NCBI RefSeq assembly: GCF_018122735.1
Contig: NZ_JAGRRD010000001.1
Location: 2,310,308-2,374,307, forward strand
Direction of reading: 5' to 3'
Length of the DNA: 64,000 nt
Source of the DNA: Azoarcus sp. L1K30
GTDB lineage: Bacteria; Pseudomonadota; Gammaproteobacteria; Burkholderiales; Rhodocyclaceae
Shown: positions 1 through 8,654 of the stretch, piece after piece
Layout of the letters: each line of letters opens with the position of its first letter
Numbering within the stretch: the first letter of the stretch is position 1
The notes under the pieces: generated by a model
What the model saw: only the letters and a program-made list of their open reading frames with translations
What the model was told of the DNA's origin: nothing
Databases searched by the model: none
Translations under genes and position numbers: made by a program

Positions 1-1089
1 GCCAAGGTCGGCCATGCGGTCAAGGCGGCACGCACCTCGTTGCAGAAGCTGCTCGGCGCCGAATTCGACTCCGAGATCATCTACACCGCGGGCGGTACCG
101 AGGCCGACAACACCGCCATCCTGTCGGCGCTGAAGGCCAACCCCGAGCGCAAGGAAATCATCACCACCACAGTGGAGCACCATGCCGTGCTCCATCTCTG
201 TGATCAGCTCGAGAAAGAGGGCTACACCATCCACAAACTCAAGGTGGACGGCAAGGGCCGTCTCGATCTGAACGAATACGCGAAGCTGCTCAGCGACAAG
301 GTCGCCGTCGTCTCGGTGATGTGGGCCAACAACGAAACCGGCACCTTCTTCCCGGTGGTCAAAATGGCTGAAATGGCCAATGCGGCGGGCGTGCTGTTCC
401 ATACCGATGCGGTGCAGGCTGTCGGCAAGATTCCGCTCAAGCTGCAGGACACGGCCATCGACATGCTGTCGCTGTCGGGCCACAAACTGCACGGCCCCAA
501 GGGCATCGGCGCCCTCTACCTGCGCCGCGGTGCGCGCTTCCGTCCGCTGCTGCGCGGCGGCGGTCAGGAGCGTGGGCGTCGCGCCGGCACCGAGAACGTC
601 CCGGCGATCATCGGCATGGGGGTTGCCGCGCAACTCGCACTCGAGCACCTGGACGTCGAGAATACCTATGTCCGTGCGCTGCGCGACAAGCTGCAGGCCG
701 GCATCCTTGCCGCCGTGCCGCACGCCTTCGTTACCGGCAACCCGGACGACCGCCTCCCCAACACGCTTAACGTCGCCTTCGAGTACGTCGAGGGCGAGGC
801 CATCCTGATGCTGCTGAACAAGCAGGGCATTGCCGCATCGAGCGGCTCGGCCTGCACCTCGGGCTCGCTCGAGCCCTCGCATGTGATGCGCGCCATGGGC
901 ATTCCCTACACCGCAGCCCACGGCACGATCCGCTTCTCGCTGTCGCATGAGAACACCGAGGCCGAGATCGACCGCGTGATCGCGGCGGTGCCCCCGATCA
1001 TCGCCCAGCTGCGCAAGTTGTCGCCGTACTGGGGCGAGAACGGCCCGGTCACCGATCCGGAGAAGGCCTTCGCGCCAACCTACGCCTGA
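1..1089 (+). CDS. nifS: Cysteine desulfurase NifS, 5' end outside window
   Basis: PLP enzyme that takes sulfur from cysteine to build Fe-S clusters for nitrogenase, with NifU as the usual partner. The reading frame is open from base 1, so the start codon lies upstream; 362 codons are visible. The PLP lysine is in SGHKLHGPKG (Lys at 484-486). The catalytic cysteine loop is SSGSACTSGS (Cys at 853-855), the class I NifS/IscS type. The ends of the protein match NifS better than IscS in this context, because nifV follows 30 bases downstream and the rest of the operon is nif-specific. Assignment is secure; the true start cannot be seen. Confidence 0.95.
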   Translation, partial: AKVGHAVKAARTSLQKLLGAEFDSEIIYTAGGTEADNTAILSALKANPERKEIITTTVEHHAVLHLCDQLEKEGYTIHKLKVDGKGRLDLNEYAKLLSDKVAVVSVMWANNETGTFFPVVKMAEMANAAGVLFHTDAVQAVGKIPLKLQDTAIDMLSLSGHKLHGPKGIGALYLRRGARFRPLLRGGGQERGRRAGTENVPAIIGMGVAAQLALEHLDVENTYVRALRDKLQAGILAAVPHAFVTGNPDDRLPNTLNVAFEYVEGEAILMLLNKQGIAASSGSACTSGSLEPSHVMRAMGIPYTAAHGTIRFSLSHENTEAEIDRVIAAVPPIIAQLRKLSPYWGENGPVTDPEKAFAPTYA

Positions 1090-1119
1090 GCACACCCACG
1101 CCGCCTCTACGAGCCTGCC

Positions 1120-2310
1120 ATGCCGAATCCGATCATCATCGACGATACCACCCTGCGCGACGGCGAGCAGTCCGCCGGCGTGGCCTTCACCCGCAGCGAG
1201 AAGTGCGGTATTGCAGCCATTCTCGCCTCCATCGGCGTGCCCGAACTGGAAATCGGCATTCCTGCGATGGGGACGGAGGAATGCGACGACATCCGCGCCA
1301 TTGCCAGCACGCTCGCCAATGCGGAAAAGGACACGCGCCTGATCGTATGGGGTCGGCTGACAGGCGCGGACATCGAGGCCTGCCGCAGCTTACCGGTACA
1401 GATGCTGGAGCTGTCGGTGCCGGTCTCGGAGCAGCAGATTCGGCACAAACTCGGCTCGGATCGGGCCGAGGTACTGGCGCGCATTGCACGCTGGGTCCCG
1501 GTCGCACGGGAGGCGGGCTTCGACGTGGGGGTCGGAGGTGAGGACGCCTCCCGCGCCGACCCCGGCTTTCTCGCCGAAGTGCTCGCGGCGGCCGAGGCGG
1601 CAGGTGCCCGCCGGTTCCGCTTCGCGGACACGCTTGGCGTGCTCGACCCGTTCGCAACCTACGAAGCTATTGCGCGCCTGCGTGCAGTCAGCACGCTGGA
1701 AATCGAGATGCATGCGCATGACGATCTCGGCCTCGCAACTGCGAATACCCTGGCCGCAGTGAAAGCCGGCGCGACCCATGTGAATACCACCGTCAATGGG
1801 CTCGGCGAACGCGCCGGCAATGCGGCACTGGAAGAGGTTGCGCTGGGGTTGCGTCAGTTTCACGGTCTGGGCGAGGTTATCGACTTCCGCCGCCTGCTCG
1901 AGGCCTCCGGCGCCGTGGCGCAAGCGTCAGGCAGACCGGTCGGCTGGCACAAGAGCGTGGTCGGAGAAGGCGTGTTCACGCACGAGGCGGGCATCCATGT
2001 GGATGGGCTGCTCAAGGATCCGGCCAACTACCAGAACATCGATCCCGCCCTGCTCGGACGCAGCCACCGCCTCTTGCTCGGCAAGCACTCGGGCAGCCGT
2101 GGTGTCGCGGCGGCCTATGCGGCAATCGGCGTGATGCCCGACGAAACCCAGTTGCTGTGGCTGCTGGCGCGCGTACGCGAATTCACCACGCGGACCAAGC
2201 GCACACCGGAACGCGCCGACCTCATCGAATTCTGGGACGCCCTGCAGGTCAGCAGCACCGAATGGCTGCCGCCCCTGCCGCCTGCCCTCTCCATTGTTGC
2301 GGGAGCCTGA
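1120..2310 (+). CDS. nifV: Homocitrate synthase NifV
   Basis: Condenses acetyl-CoA with 2-oxoglutarate to give homocitrate, the organic ligand of FeMo-cofactor. 396 residues, close to the usual 380-400. The N-terminal signature of the isopropylmalate/homocitrate synthase TIM-barrel family, TTLRDGEQ, is at residues 10-17, and the metal-binding HAHDD is at about residues 198-202. It lies 30 bases after nifS and 5 bases before cysE, so it is cotranscribed. The nif context separates it from leuA and lysine-pathway relatives. Confidence 0.95.
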   Translation: MPNPIIIDDTTLRDGEQSAGVAFTRSEKCGIAAILASIGVPELEIGIPAMGTEECDDIRAIASTLANAEKDTRLIVWGRLTGADIEACRSLPVQMLELSVPVSEQQIRHKLGSDRAEVLARIARWVPVAREAGFDVGVGGEDASRADPGFLAEVLAAAEAAGARRFRFADTLGVLDPFATYEAIARLRAVSTLEIEMHAHDDLGLATANTLAAVKAGATHVNTTVNGLGERAGNAALEEVALGLRQFHGLGEVIDFRRLLEASGAVAQASGRPVGWHKSVVGEGVFTHEAGIHVDGLLKDPANYQNIDPALLGRSHRLLLGKHSGSRGVAAAYAAIGVMPDETQLLWLLARVREFTTRTKRTPERADLIEFWDALQVSSTEWLPPLPPALSIVAGA

Positions 2311-2315
2311 CCACC

Positions 2316-3161
2316 ATGGCAACAGAGTCCATCACCATGAATCTTCAAGCCGACACCGTGATGCCCGGCCTGTGGGGCCTGCTGCGTGAGGATGTGCGCT
2401 GCGTTTTTGGCCGCGACCCCGCTGCCCGCACCACCTGGGAAGTACTCACGACCTATCCGGGCGTTCATGCCCTGATCGCCTATCGCATCGCACATGCCCT
2501 GTGGATGCGGAAGTGGCGCTATGCGGCCAGACTCATGAGCTTTCTCGGGCGCGTATTCACCAACGTGGATATTCATCCCGGCGCACGCATCGGTCGCCGC
2601 TTCTTCATCGATCATGGGGCTGGCGTCGTCGTCGGAGAGACCGCAGAGATCGGTAACGATGTGACGCTATACCATGGTGTCACGCTGGGCGGCACGACCT
2701 GGAACCCCGGCAAGCGTCACCCTACACTGGGCGACCACGTTGTCGTCGGCGCGGGCGCAAAGATCCTTGGTGCCATCACTATCGGCAGCCGTGTGCGTGT
2801 CGGCGCGAATTCGGTCGTGGTCAAGAACGTTCCATCCGACCGCACGGTGGTCGGGATACCGGCCAAGGTGGTGCGCAGGGAAGCACCGATGCTCAACCCC
2901 ACCGACGATCTCAATCTCGATCACCATCTGATGCCCGACCCGGTCGGCCATACGTTGAATTGCCTGCTCGACCGCATCAAGACGCTGGAGGCGCAGATTT
3001 CCGTCCTGCGCCCGGCACCCGAAGCCACGGTGGAAAGAAAGGCCCGGCCGACGATCGCCGTGGTCGCAGTCGATGCCATCGACTGCCAGGCGCATACCGA
3101 CAGCGCCTGTGTCGAATGTGCGTGCCAACCCGAAACACCTGAAACGGTGGAGACACGTTGA
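2316..3161 (+). CDS. cysE: Serine O-acetyltransferase of the nif operon (CysE/NifP type)
   Basis: Makes O-acetylserine for cysteine synthesis; in diazotrophs a nif-linked copy (NifP) boosts cysteine for Fe-S cluster formation. 281 residues. The left-handed beta-helix is clear from IDHGAG (about residues 98-103) and [10 protein letters not shown] (from about residue 118). I chose ATG 2316 because GGGAG at 2301-2305 is correctly spaced; ATG 2337 in the same frame is an alternative. The last 30 residues are unusual, holding four cysteines and a histidine in the pattern C-x7-C-x2-C-x-C. The stop overlaps the start of the next gene (TGATG), which suggests translational coupling. Confidence 0.9.
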   Translation: MATESITMNLQADTVMPGLWGLLREDVRCVFGRDPAARTTWEVLTTYPGVHALIAYRIAHALWMRKWRYAARLMSFLGRVFTNVDIHPGARIGRRFFIDHGAGVVVGETAEIGNDVTLYHGVTLGGTTWNPGKRHPTLGDHVVVGAGAKILGAITIGSRVRVGANSVVVKNVPSDRTVVGIPAKVVRREAPMLNPTDDLNLDHHLMPDPVGHTLNCLLDRIKTLEAQISVLRPAPEATVERKARPTIAVVAVDAIDCQAHTDSACVECACQPETPETVETR

Positions 3162-3679
3162 TGGACCTCCTGCACTTCGATCCCGAGCCGCTGTATTTCG
3201 AAGATCCCCTGCCCGATGGCGTCATGACGCTGATTGAGCGTGCCGGCGAATACTACGGCGCCCCTGAGGCAGAACACGCGCTGCACGAAGCCGGCGCACT
3301 GGCGCCCGATCACCTGCTGGTACTGGTCGCCCGTTACCGCTATCACTTCTACCGTCACCAGATGTCCGAAGCACAGACCGTGGTCTGGCGTGCGATCTCC
3401 GTGAGCGGGGCCCGTGTCGGGCTGCCCGCAGACGGCATGGGACTCGACGTCGGCGCGGTCGCCGCCGCGGGCAAGCGATCCATGACCCTGACTCGGTTCT
3501 ATCTCTCGGCACTGAAGGCGGCCGCCTACATCCGCCTGCGCCAGGGCGACATTGGCGGAGCGATCGCCTTGTTGCAGCCCCTGGTATGCATCGACGAGGC
3601 CGATCGCCTCGGCAGCAAGGTCCTGCTCGACGTCGCACTCGCCGCGGGCGCATCAGAAACATCCCCTTCCGCAAACTGA
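3161..3679 (+). CDS. Conserved-looking nif operon protein of unknown function
   Basis: 172 residues, start ATG overlapping the cysE stop. I do not recognise a named family. The protein has no signal peptide or membrane segment, starts with an acidic stretch (DLLHFDPEPLYFEDPLPDG) and continues as predicted alpha-helical pairs with alanine/leucine spacing like TPR repeats (for example around AEHALHEAGALAPDHLLVLVA and the C-terminal GDIGGAIALLQPLV). It lies between cysE and nifW with overlap or 14-base spacing, so a role with nitrogenase maturation or cysteine supply is an inference from position only. The gene is real: codon use and GC pattern match its neighbours. Confidence 0.75.
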   Translation: MDLLHFDPEPLYFEDPLPDGVMTLIERAGEYYGAPEAEHALHEAGALAPDHLLVLVARYRYHFYRHQMSEAQTVVWRAISVSGARVGLPADGMGLDVGAVAAAGKRSMTLTRFYLSALKAAAYIRLRQGDIGGAIALLQPLVCIDEADRLGSKVLLDVALAAGASETSPSAN

Positions 3680-3693
3680 CCAGGAGTCTCACC

Positions 3694-4008
3694 ATGAACG
3701 AACTCACCCTCGACGAAGCAATGGAAGAACTCTCCGCCGCGGAGGATTTCCTTGAGTATTTCGGCGTTCCCTACGACCCGGCGGTCGTTCATGTGAACCG
3801 CCTGCACATCCTGCAGCGATTTCATGATTACCTGACCCACAATCCGCTCGAAGGCGACGATGACGCCGTGCGGGAACACCACCGCGCCTTCCTCGAAATG
3901 GCCTATCGCGACTTCACCGTCTCCGACGCGGTGACCGAAAAGGTGTTTGCAGTATTCAAGAAGGCCAGCGGCACCGCCTTTGTCCCTATCGGCGCACTCC
4001 AGCGCTGA
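3694..4008 (+). CDS. nifW: Nitrogenase-stabilizing/protective protein NifW
   Basis: 104 residues, the expected NifW size. The family signature is visible in the opening LSAAEDFLEYFGVPYDP and in VVHVNRLHILQRFHDYL, followed by an acidic stretch and a helical C-terminus (YRDFTVSDAVTEKVFAVF). NifW is reported to bind the MoFe protein and protect or mature it, together with NifZ. It starts 14 bases after the upstream gene with CAGGAG in front and is followed 27 bases later by nifZ, the standard order. Confidence 0.95.
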   Translation: MNELTLDEAMEELSAAEDFLEYFGVPYDPAVVHVNRLHILQRFHDYLTHNPLEGDDDAVREHHRAFLEMAYRDFTVSDAVTEKVFAVFKKASGTAFVPIGALQR

Positions 4009-4035
4009 CGCCCCCAAGCAGCAGAGGCCACGCAC

Positions 4036-4530
4036 ATGCGACCCGAATTCGACTACGGCGATGCCGTTCGCGTCACGCGCAACGTGCGTGACGATGGTAC
4101 CTACCCCGGCATGGCGGTCGGCGACCTCCTGGTCAGACGCGGGTCCACCGGGACGGTGATCGGCGTCGGCACCTTCCTGCAGGACCAAATCATCTACACC
4201 GTACACTTCCTCGAAATCGACCGCATCATCGGCTGCCGTGCCGAGGAAGTCATCGCGGCAGATGCGCCGTGGGCCCCGAGCCGGTTCGAGTCGCGCGAGA
4301 AAGTCCTCGCCGCCAAGTCCTTCTCGGTAAGAGGCGAAGTGGTGGTGGAGAAAGGCGCGATTGGCGAGATTATCCGCGTCGTCCGGGACATGCCTGAAGG
4401 CGTTCATTACCACATCAATTTCCCCGGCTACATGCTGTGCATCCCGGAGTCGTCAGTCGAACCCCTGCCCCAACCGGTGGCCCGGCGCCGCATGTCGAGC
4501 GAGGCCGATGAAGAGGAGTCCGCAACATGA
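4036..4530 (+). CDS. nifZ: NifZ, P-cluster maturation protein
   Basis: 164 residues, slightly longer than the typical 100-150. The NifZ domain occurs twice in part: an N-terminal FDYGDAVRVTRNVRDDGTYPG unit with the RRGSTGTVIGVGTFLQDQ motif, and a second, diverged KAGAIGEI-like unit near residues 100-125 (VVVEKGAIGEIIRVV). Family work links NifZ to assembly of the second P-cluster pair of the MoFe protein. The last four bases overlap the nifM start (ATGA), so the two are translated together. Confidence 0.93.
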   Translation: MRPEFDYGDAVRVTRNVRDDGTYPGMAVGDLLVRRGSTGTVIGVGTFLQDQIIYTVHFLEIDRIIGCRAEEVIAADAPWAPSRFESREKVLAAKSFSVRGEVVVEKGAIGEIIRVVRDMPEGVHYHINFPGYMLCIPESSVEPLPQPVARRRMSSEADEEESAT

Positions 4531-5378
4531 CCCTCAACGCGTATTACGAGCTCAAGGCGGCGTTGGCCCTGTTCGGGAAGGAATTCAGTGCGCTGCAGAC
4601 GGAGGAGCAAACCCGAGCGAGCGATGTTGCCCGCCAGTACTCGGCGATCGAAGCGGTGGTCCTATCGAGTGACGAAGCGAGGGGGGTCTGCCTCGCGCCC
4701 GGCGCTGTCGACGGCGCCATTGCCGAAATCCGCAACCGCCATCCTGATGAGGACAGCCTTGCGGCCACGCTGTCTCACGCGGGTCTGACCAAACAAGACC
4801 TCGCCGACGCCCTGCAACGGGACCTACTCGTGGACGCAGTGATGGCGCGGGTTGGTGCTGCATCGGGAACAGTCGGTGACACAGAAAGCGAGATCTTCTA
4901 CTACACCCACCTCGACCGTTTCCATGTCCCAGAACGCCGAAGCGCCCGGCACATCCTGATCACGATAAACGAATCCTACCCCGACAATACCGAAGAAAAG
5001 GCACTTCGGCGGGTGGAAGAAATCGGCAAGCGCCTGCACAGCAAACCCGGACGTTTTGAAGAGCAGGCCATCAAACACTCGGAATGCCCGACCGCCCTGA
5101 ATGGCGGTCAACTTGGCGAGATCCGCCGCGGCCAACTCTACGCCGAGCTGGATGCCGTCCTCTTCGAACTGAAGGCCGGAGAGCTGTCGGGCCCCGTCAG
5201 AAGCGAACTCGGTTATCACCTGCTCAGATGCGATGCCATTCAGCCGGAACGTACCCTGCCCTATGCAGAAGTGGCTGAATCCCTCCGCGCCCGCCTGACT
5301 GAGGAGCGAGCCCAACGGGATGCAAAGCGCTGGCTGGCCGGGCGTCTCAAACAGGCGCGAGCCACGTCCACAAGCTGA
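4527..5378 (+). CDS. nifM: NifM, parvulin-type prolyl isomerase for the Fe protein
   Basis: 283 residues, normal for NifM. The N-terminal half is a poorly conserved helical region. The C-terminal half is a parvulin PPIase domain starting near SARHILITINE (His about residue 142) and containing GGQLGEIRRGQLYAELDAVLFEL and GYHLLRCD, typical parvulin elements. NifM is needed to fold and activate the NifH dimer. The start overlaps the nifZ stop by four bases. An 81-base spacer with a short hairpin separates it from the last gene of the operon. Confidence 0.93.
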   Translation: MTLNAYYELKAALALFGKEFSALQTEEQTRASDVARQYSAIEAVVLSSDEARGVCLAPGAVDGAIAEIRNRHPDEDSLAATLSHAGLTKQDLADALQRDLLVDAVMARVGAASGTVGDTESEIFYYTHLDRFHVPERRSARHILITINESYPDNTEEKALRRVEEIGKRLHSKPGRFEEQAIKHSECPTALNGGQLGEIRRGQLYAELDAVLFELKAGELSGPVRSELGYHLLRCDAIQPERTLPYAEVAESLRARLTEERAQRDAKRWLAGRLKQARATSTS

Positions 5379-5393
5379 TCATTTCACAAGAGA

Positions 5394-5407
5394 TTCCGTC
5401 GACGGAA
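5394..5407. repeat. 14-base perfect palindrome between nifM and the next gene
   Basis: TTCCGTCGACGGAA reads the same on both strands. As RNA it would give a TTCCG/CGGAA stem with loop TCGA, 15 bases after the nifM stop. There is no T-run, so it could be a processing or attenuation hairpin rather than a terminator. Confidence 0.45.
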
Positions 5408-5459
5408 CAGCATCGCCCAACAGAATTCACCGCTTCAATAAACCGCAAGAGAGCACGAC

Positions 5460-6023
5460 ATGATTCTTAAGACTTATGAAGAAAAGGGCCTGCTGTTCAA
5501 CAGCAATTTCATCGAGCCGGCAGGACAGCCGGGCCTGTTTGCCTATCGCGGCGATCTCGTCCTTGTTGAAGGCGACGTTGCCGATGCATCGGGACGCCGC
5601 AAGCCGCCCACCGCCACGATCCGCCAGGCGGTGATCCTCGCCGACGGAGAGAAACTGGTACTCGTATCCGGGCTGTTCGAGGACATCGCCCGCCTTCCAG
5701 TGTTCGTTGAACGCTATTCCGCCGACTTTGCGCCCGACATGTCTGCGGTCTTCTTCGTCGCCAACATTGCCAAACCCATCAAACTCGACCTGAATGGCAT
5801 CCGTTTCGCGCTCATCCCGCTCGAGGATGGCATGGTATGGAACGAGCTGCTCGACGAGCTCAACATCGAAAAGGCAGATCTCAAGGGGCAATCTGCGGGC
5901 GAGAAGGTCGCGACGGTGAAGGCAGCACTAAAGGATCATGTCGCCAAGGGCGAACAGGTCTCGCTCGAAAGCGCACTTGCCAGCACCATTGAAGTCAAAC
6001 GCGGCGGCCGCGGCCCCGTCTGA
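5460..6023 (+). CDS. Unknown protein at the 3' end of the nif operon
   Basis: 187 residues, start ATG with AAGAGAG at 5447-5453. No signal peptide or membrane segment. The N-terminal part looks beta-rich (GLFAYRGDLVLVEGDV, QAVILADGEKLVLVSGLF) and the C-terminal 50 residues are helical and charged (SAGEKVATVKAALKDHVAKGEQ). I do not recognise the family. It follows nifM by 81 bases on the same strand and is the last gene before a convergent gene, so it probably belongs to the nif operon. Any function would be a guess. Confidence 0.7.
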   Translation: MILKTYEEKGLLFNSNFIEPAGQPGLFAYRGDLVLVEGDVADASGRRKPPTATIRQAVILADGEKLVLVSGLFEDIARLPVFVERYSADFAPDMSAVFFVANIAKPIKLDLNGIRFALIPLEDGMVWNELLDELNIEKADLKGQSAGEKVATVKAALKDHVAKGEQVSLESALASTIEVKRGGRGPV

Positions 6024-6329
6024 TCCCGAGCGCGGTTCGGCATGATTCACTCCTGATCGAACCTGCGAAGCGCTTCCGAACCGAATCAGGCCAGCAGCAA
6101 GTGCGCGCAGGGATCTTCGGATCCCTGTTCGCTTACGTCGAACGTAAGCACCCGGCGAACCCACCTTGCCGGCTTGTTCAGGCGCTGATGCTCGGCTGCC
6201 ATCGATGCGGCAACAGCTCCCCGATCCGGCTGTAGGGCGAAGAGGTGCGCATTATAGACACCCCATGAACGAATGCAAGAACTAAATGAAAAATCTGCAA
6301 CACTTTCCAATCGAGAGCACGACCACCCA
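6024..6329. other. Structured spacer between the nif operon and a convergent gene
   Basis: 306 bases without a convincing gene. It holds a long inverted repeat (CGGTTCGG at 6033-6040, CCGAACCG at 6076-6083), a GAAGCGCTTC palindrome at 6067-6076, two strong adjacent hairpins (6108-6149), and on the minus strand a perfect TATAAT (complement of 6251-6256) that points toward these hairpins. A minus-strand open frame crosses the hairpins but has no other sign of being coding. Confidence 0.5.
6108..6149. terminator. Tandem hairpins downstream of the nif operon
   Basis: Hairpin 1: CAGGGATC (6108-6115), loop TTCG, GATCCCTG (6120-6127), an eight-pair stem closed by the very stable C(UUCG)G tetraloop. 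Hairpin 2, three bases later: GCTTACGT (6131-6138), loop CGA, ACGTAAGC (6142-6149). Neither is followed by a clear T-run on either strand. They may stop or protect convergent transcripts, or be part of a small RNA. Confidence 0.5.
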
Positions 6330-7718
6330 CTACAGAACCTGATACACCCGCAGTTCGTAACCCTTGCCGTACATGACACCTTCGAGCGGTTTCAGCTTGG
6401 ACATGCGCCCCTCCGCATTGACGAACAGCGGGGCGCCTTGCCTCAACACATTGACGGGCGCGACCACGCGAACCGCCTCACCGCGCAGGACTGGGTCGCA
6501 GAAAAGCAGATCCACGGCAACGAGGCCGTCATCCGCACGCACGAGTTCGGGACGAATCGACAACGATTCGATCCCCACCTCAGTGGCTTCGCTTGACTGG
6601 CGGACACGCCTGACGAGGCCCAGATGCCAGCTAACGCCATCATGCGGCCGGAAAGCGAGCAACTCGCCTGCCTCGGGAATGCTACCCTCGTCGTGATAGA
6701 CCAGCGCACCGACACCGCCCCGACTCAGATCGGTAATTCGCCAGGCCCCGTTAGCGACCTCGGCCTTTGCCTCAAACAGATCCTTGACGCTGTCGTACCC
6801 GCGCACGACCAACAACTTCGCGTCGACCGTGTGCCGGCGAAAGCGCCGTACCGGCGGACGCCGCGACCAGTGGCGACGCAGATGCGCAACCGCATCTCTC
6901 AGCAAACGGATATCCCGCCCGCCCAGCACATGGGGTATGGAGCCACGAACAAGTTGTCCATAGAGCTCGGCCAGATACTCCCCACCCACTTCGGCGTGAT
7001 AGCACCACCCGGGCGAGGCGAGCGCGCGCGACACACGCACCGGAATCGCCGACACAGGCGGATTGACCAGATAGAGCGCGCCGTCGATCAAGTCCTTTTT
7101 CAACGCAATGAAGGGAAGGACGGCGTCAATCACTCGGCAGATCGTCACCCCGCCCATCTGTGGAAATTGATCCAGTGCGGCGGAATGATAGGCAATGGCA
7201 CGAATGTACTCGCTCGTCACGCCGCCGCCGGCACTTGCCACCTCGACGGCAGTCGGATCGACGAAATCGAGAAAGAGCTGGCCCAGCACCGCCCATGCGT
7301 TCGGATCCGGCGCCTGACGGACGATGAGGTCCCAGCGCACAACCTCTGTCGCCACTCGGGCAAGGCCGATTGAAACATCGGTCGGAAGGTGATCGGGCAA
7401 TCCGGCTACAAAGGCCTGATAGGCCGAAAAAACCTCGCCAACCGCAAGCCTGACGGTTTCGCTCCATAGCCGCCACGCCAACAGCCTGTCAGCCCCGTCC
7501 CCCACCGGAGTAATACTGGGCTCGCTCCTGGCAACGACGTCGAAGAAGTCGTCGAGACAGCCCGCAATCTCGAACGACAGGTTCGAGGAAGGAAGATGCT
7601 CCGGCCGCAACTGGACACACAGCACCTGGGCTGCAGCCTTTACCGATACCGACGGATCGCGCGTGACGCCCTGCGTCTCGCCCACTGTAAAGTCGAAGAT
7701 ATCTCCCCTGCCTTTCAC
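6330..7718 (-). CDS. PilZ-like protein with long N-terminal helical region
   Basis: 462 residues from a GTG start at 7718, chosen because AAGGAG stands five bases upstream; the open frame extends further but would run into thyA. Near the C-terminus RRFRR (about residues 291-295) and DLSRGG (330-335) match the RxxxR and DxSxxG motifs of PilZ domains, which bind cyclic di-GMP. The first 280 residues are of unknown type, mostly helical, with repeated WxLW/VVRWDL aromatic stretches. No signal peptide. A role as a c-di-GMP-responsive effector is inferred from the two motifs only. A possible 32-codon ORF overlaps the start (GTGA). Confidence 0.65.
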   Translation of the reverse strand: MKGRGDIFDFTVGETQGVTRDPSVSVKAAAQVLCVQLRPEHLPSSNLSFEIAGCLDDFFDVVARSEPSITPVGDGADRLLAWRLWSETVRLAVGEVFSAYQAFVAGLPDHLPTDVSIGLARVATEVVRWDLIVRQAPDPNAWAVLGQLFLDFVDPTAVEVASAGGGVTSEYIRAIAYHSAALDQFPQMGGVTICRVIDAVLPFIALKKDLIDGALYLVNPPVSAIPVRVSRALASPGWCYHAEVGGEYLAELYGQLVRGSIPHVLGGRDIRLLRDAVAHLRRHWSRRPPVRRFRRHTVDAKLLVVRGYDSVKDLFEAKAEVANGAWRITDLSRGGVGALVYHDEGSIPEAGELLAFRPHDGVSWHLGLVRRVRQSSEATEVGIESLSIRPELVRADDGLVAVDLLFCDPVLRGEAVRVVAPVNVLRQGAPLFVNAEGRMSKLKPLEGVMYGKGYELRVYQVL

Positions 7719-7813
7719 CGCGTCTCCTTCAGCTCCAAAGGCCACTCCATCTCCAGCTGCACATACTCGATGCACACCACCAATACGGCCCCAGCGTCGA
7801 CCGACAAAAACAT
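7715..7813 (-). CDS. Possible 32-residue leader ORF coupled to the PilZ-like gene
   Basis: ATG at 7813 and TGA overlapping the GTG start of the next gene by the sequence GTGA. The peptide starts MFLSVDAGAVLVVCIEYV and ends ELKETR, with a hydrophobic N-terminal half. The overlap is the kind seen in coupled genes, and the AAGGAG used by the PilZ-like gene lies inside this ORF. No good ribosome site precedes ATG 7813, so it may be chance. Confidence 0.25.
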   Translation of the reverse strand: MFLSVDAGAVLVVCIEYVQLEMEWPLELKETR

Positions 7814-7859
7814 GCAAAGCACACTCGGGTAGAATCCCGAACTTTAACCGGAAATGGCC

Positions 7860-8654
7860 ATGAACCAATACCTCGATCTGATGCGGCACGTGCTCGAGCA
7901 TGGCGATGAGAAAACCGACCGCACCGGCACCGGCACGCTATCGGTGTTCGGCTGGCAGATGCGATTCCCGATCAGCGCCGGCTTTCCGCTGCTGACGACC
8001 AAGAAGCTGCACACACGCTCGATCATCCACGAATTGCTGTGGTTTCTGCAAGGCGACACCAACATCCGTTACCTCAAGGACAACGGCGTATCGATCTGGG
8101 ACGAGTGGGCCGACGCCAATGGCGACCTCGGGCCTGTATATGGCAAGCAATGGAGACGCTGGGAAGCGGCCGACGGACGCAGCATTGACCAGATCACGCA
8201 GTTGGTGGAGGCCTTGAAGCGCAATCCCGATTCGCGCCGGCACCTGGTCTCGGCCTGGAACCCGGGCGAAGTGGATCGCATGGCCTTGCCGCCTTGCCAT
8301 GCCCTGTTCCAGTTCTATGCCGCAAACGGCAAGCTCTCGTGCCAGCTCTATCAGCGCAGTGCGGACATCTTTCTCGGCGTGCCGTTCAACATTGCGTCAT
8401 ACGCGCTGCTGACGCAGATGGTCGCGCAGGTGTGCGATCTGACGCCGGGCGATTTCATTTGGACGGGCGGCGACTGCCATCTCTACCTGAACCATCTGGA
8501 TCAGGCGCGCGAGCAGCTGTCCCGTACGCCTCGCCCCCTGCCGACCATGACCCTGAATCCCGCCGTGAAGGATATCTTCGCGTTCCACATCGACGATTTC
8601 ACATTGAGCGGCTACGACCCTCACCCGCACATCAAGGCGCCGGTGGCCATATGA
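7860..8654 (+). CDS. thyA: Thymidylate synthase
   Basis: Methylates dUMP to dTMP with methylene-tetrahydrofolate. 264 residues, the same as the E. coli enzyme. The catalytic cysteine is in [12 protein letters not shown] at residue 146, and [19 protein letters not shown] and the C-terminal IKAPVAI are intact. Start ATG 7860 is chosen over ATG 7854 because CCGGAAA gives correct spacing and the MNQYLDLM opening fits the family. The last four bases overlap folA (ATGA), so the two enzymes that consume and regenerate folate are coupled. Confidence 0.97.
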   Translation: MNQYLDLMRHVLEHGDEKTDRTGTGTLSVFGWQMRFPISAGFPLLTTKKLHTRSIIHELLWFLQGDTNIRYLKDNGVSIWDEWADANGDLGPVYGKQWRRWEAADGRSIDQITQLVEALKRNPDSRRHLVSAWNPGEVDRMALPPCHALFQFYAANGKLSCQLYQRSADIFLGVPFNIASYALLTQMVAQVCDLTPGDFIWTGGDCHLYLNHLDQAREQLSRTPRPLPTMTLNPAVKDIFAFHIDDFTLSGYDPHPHIKAPVAI

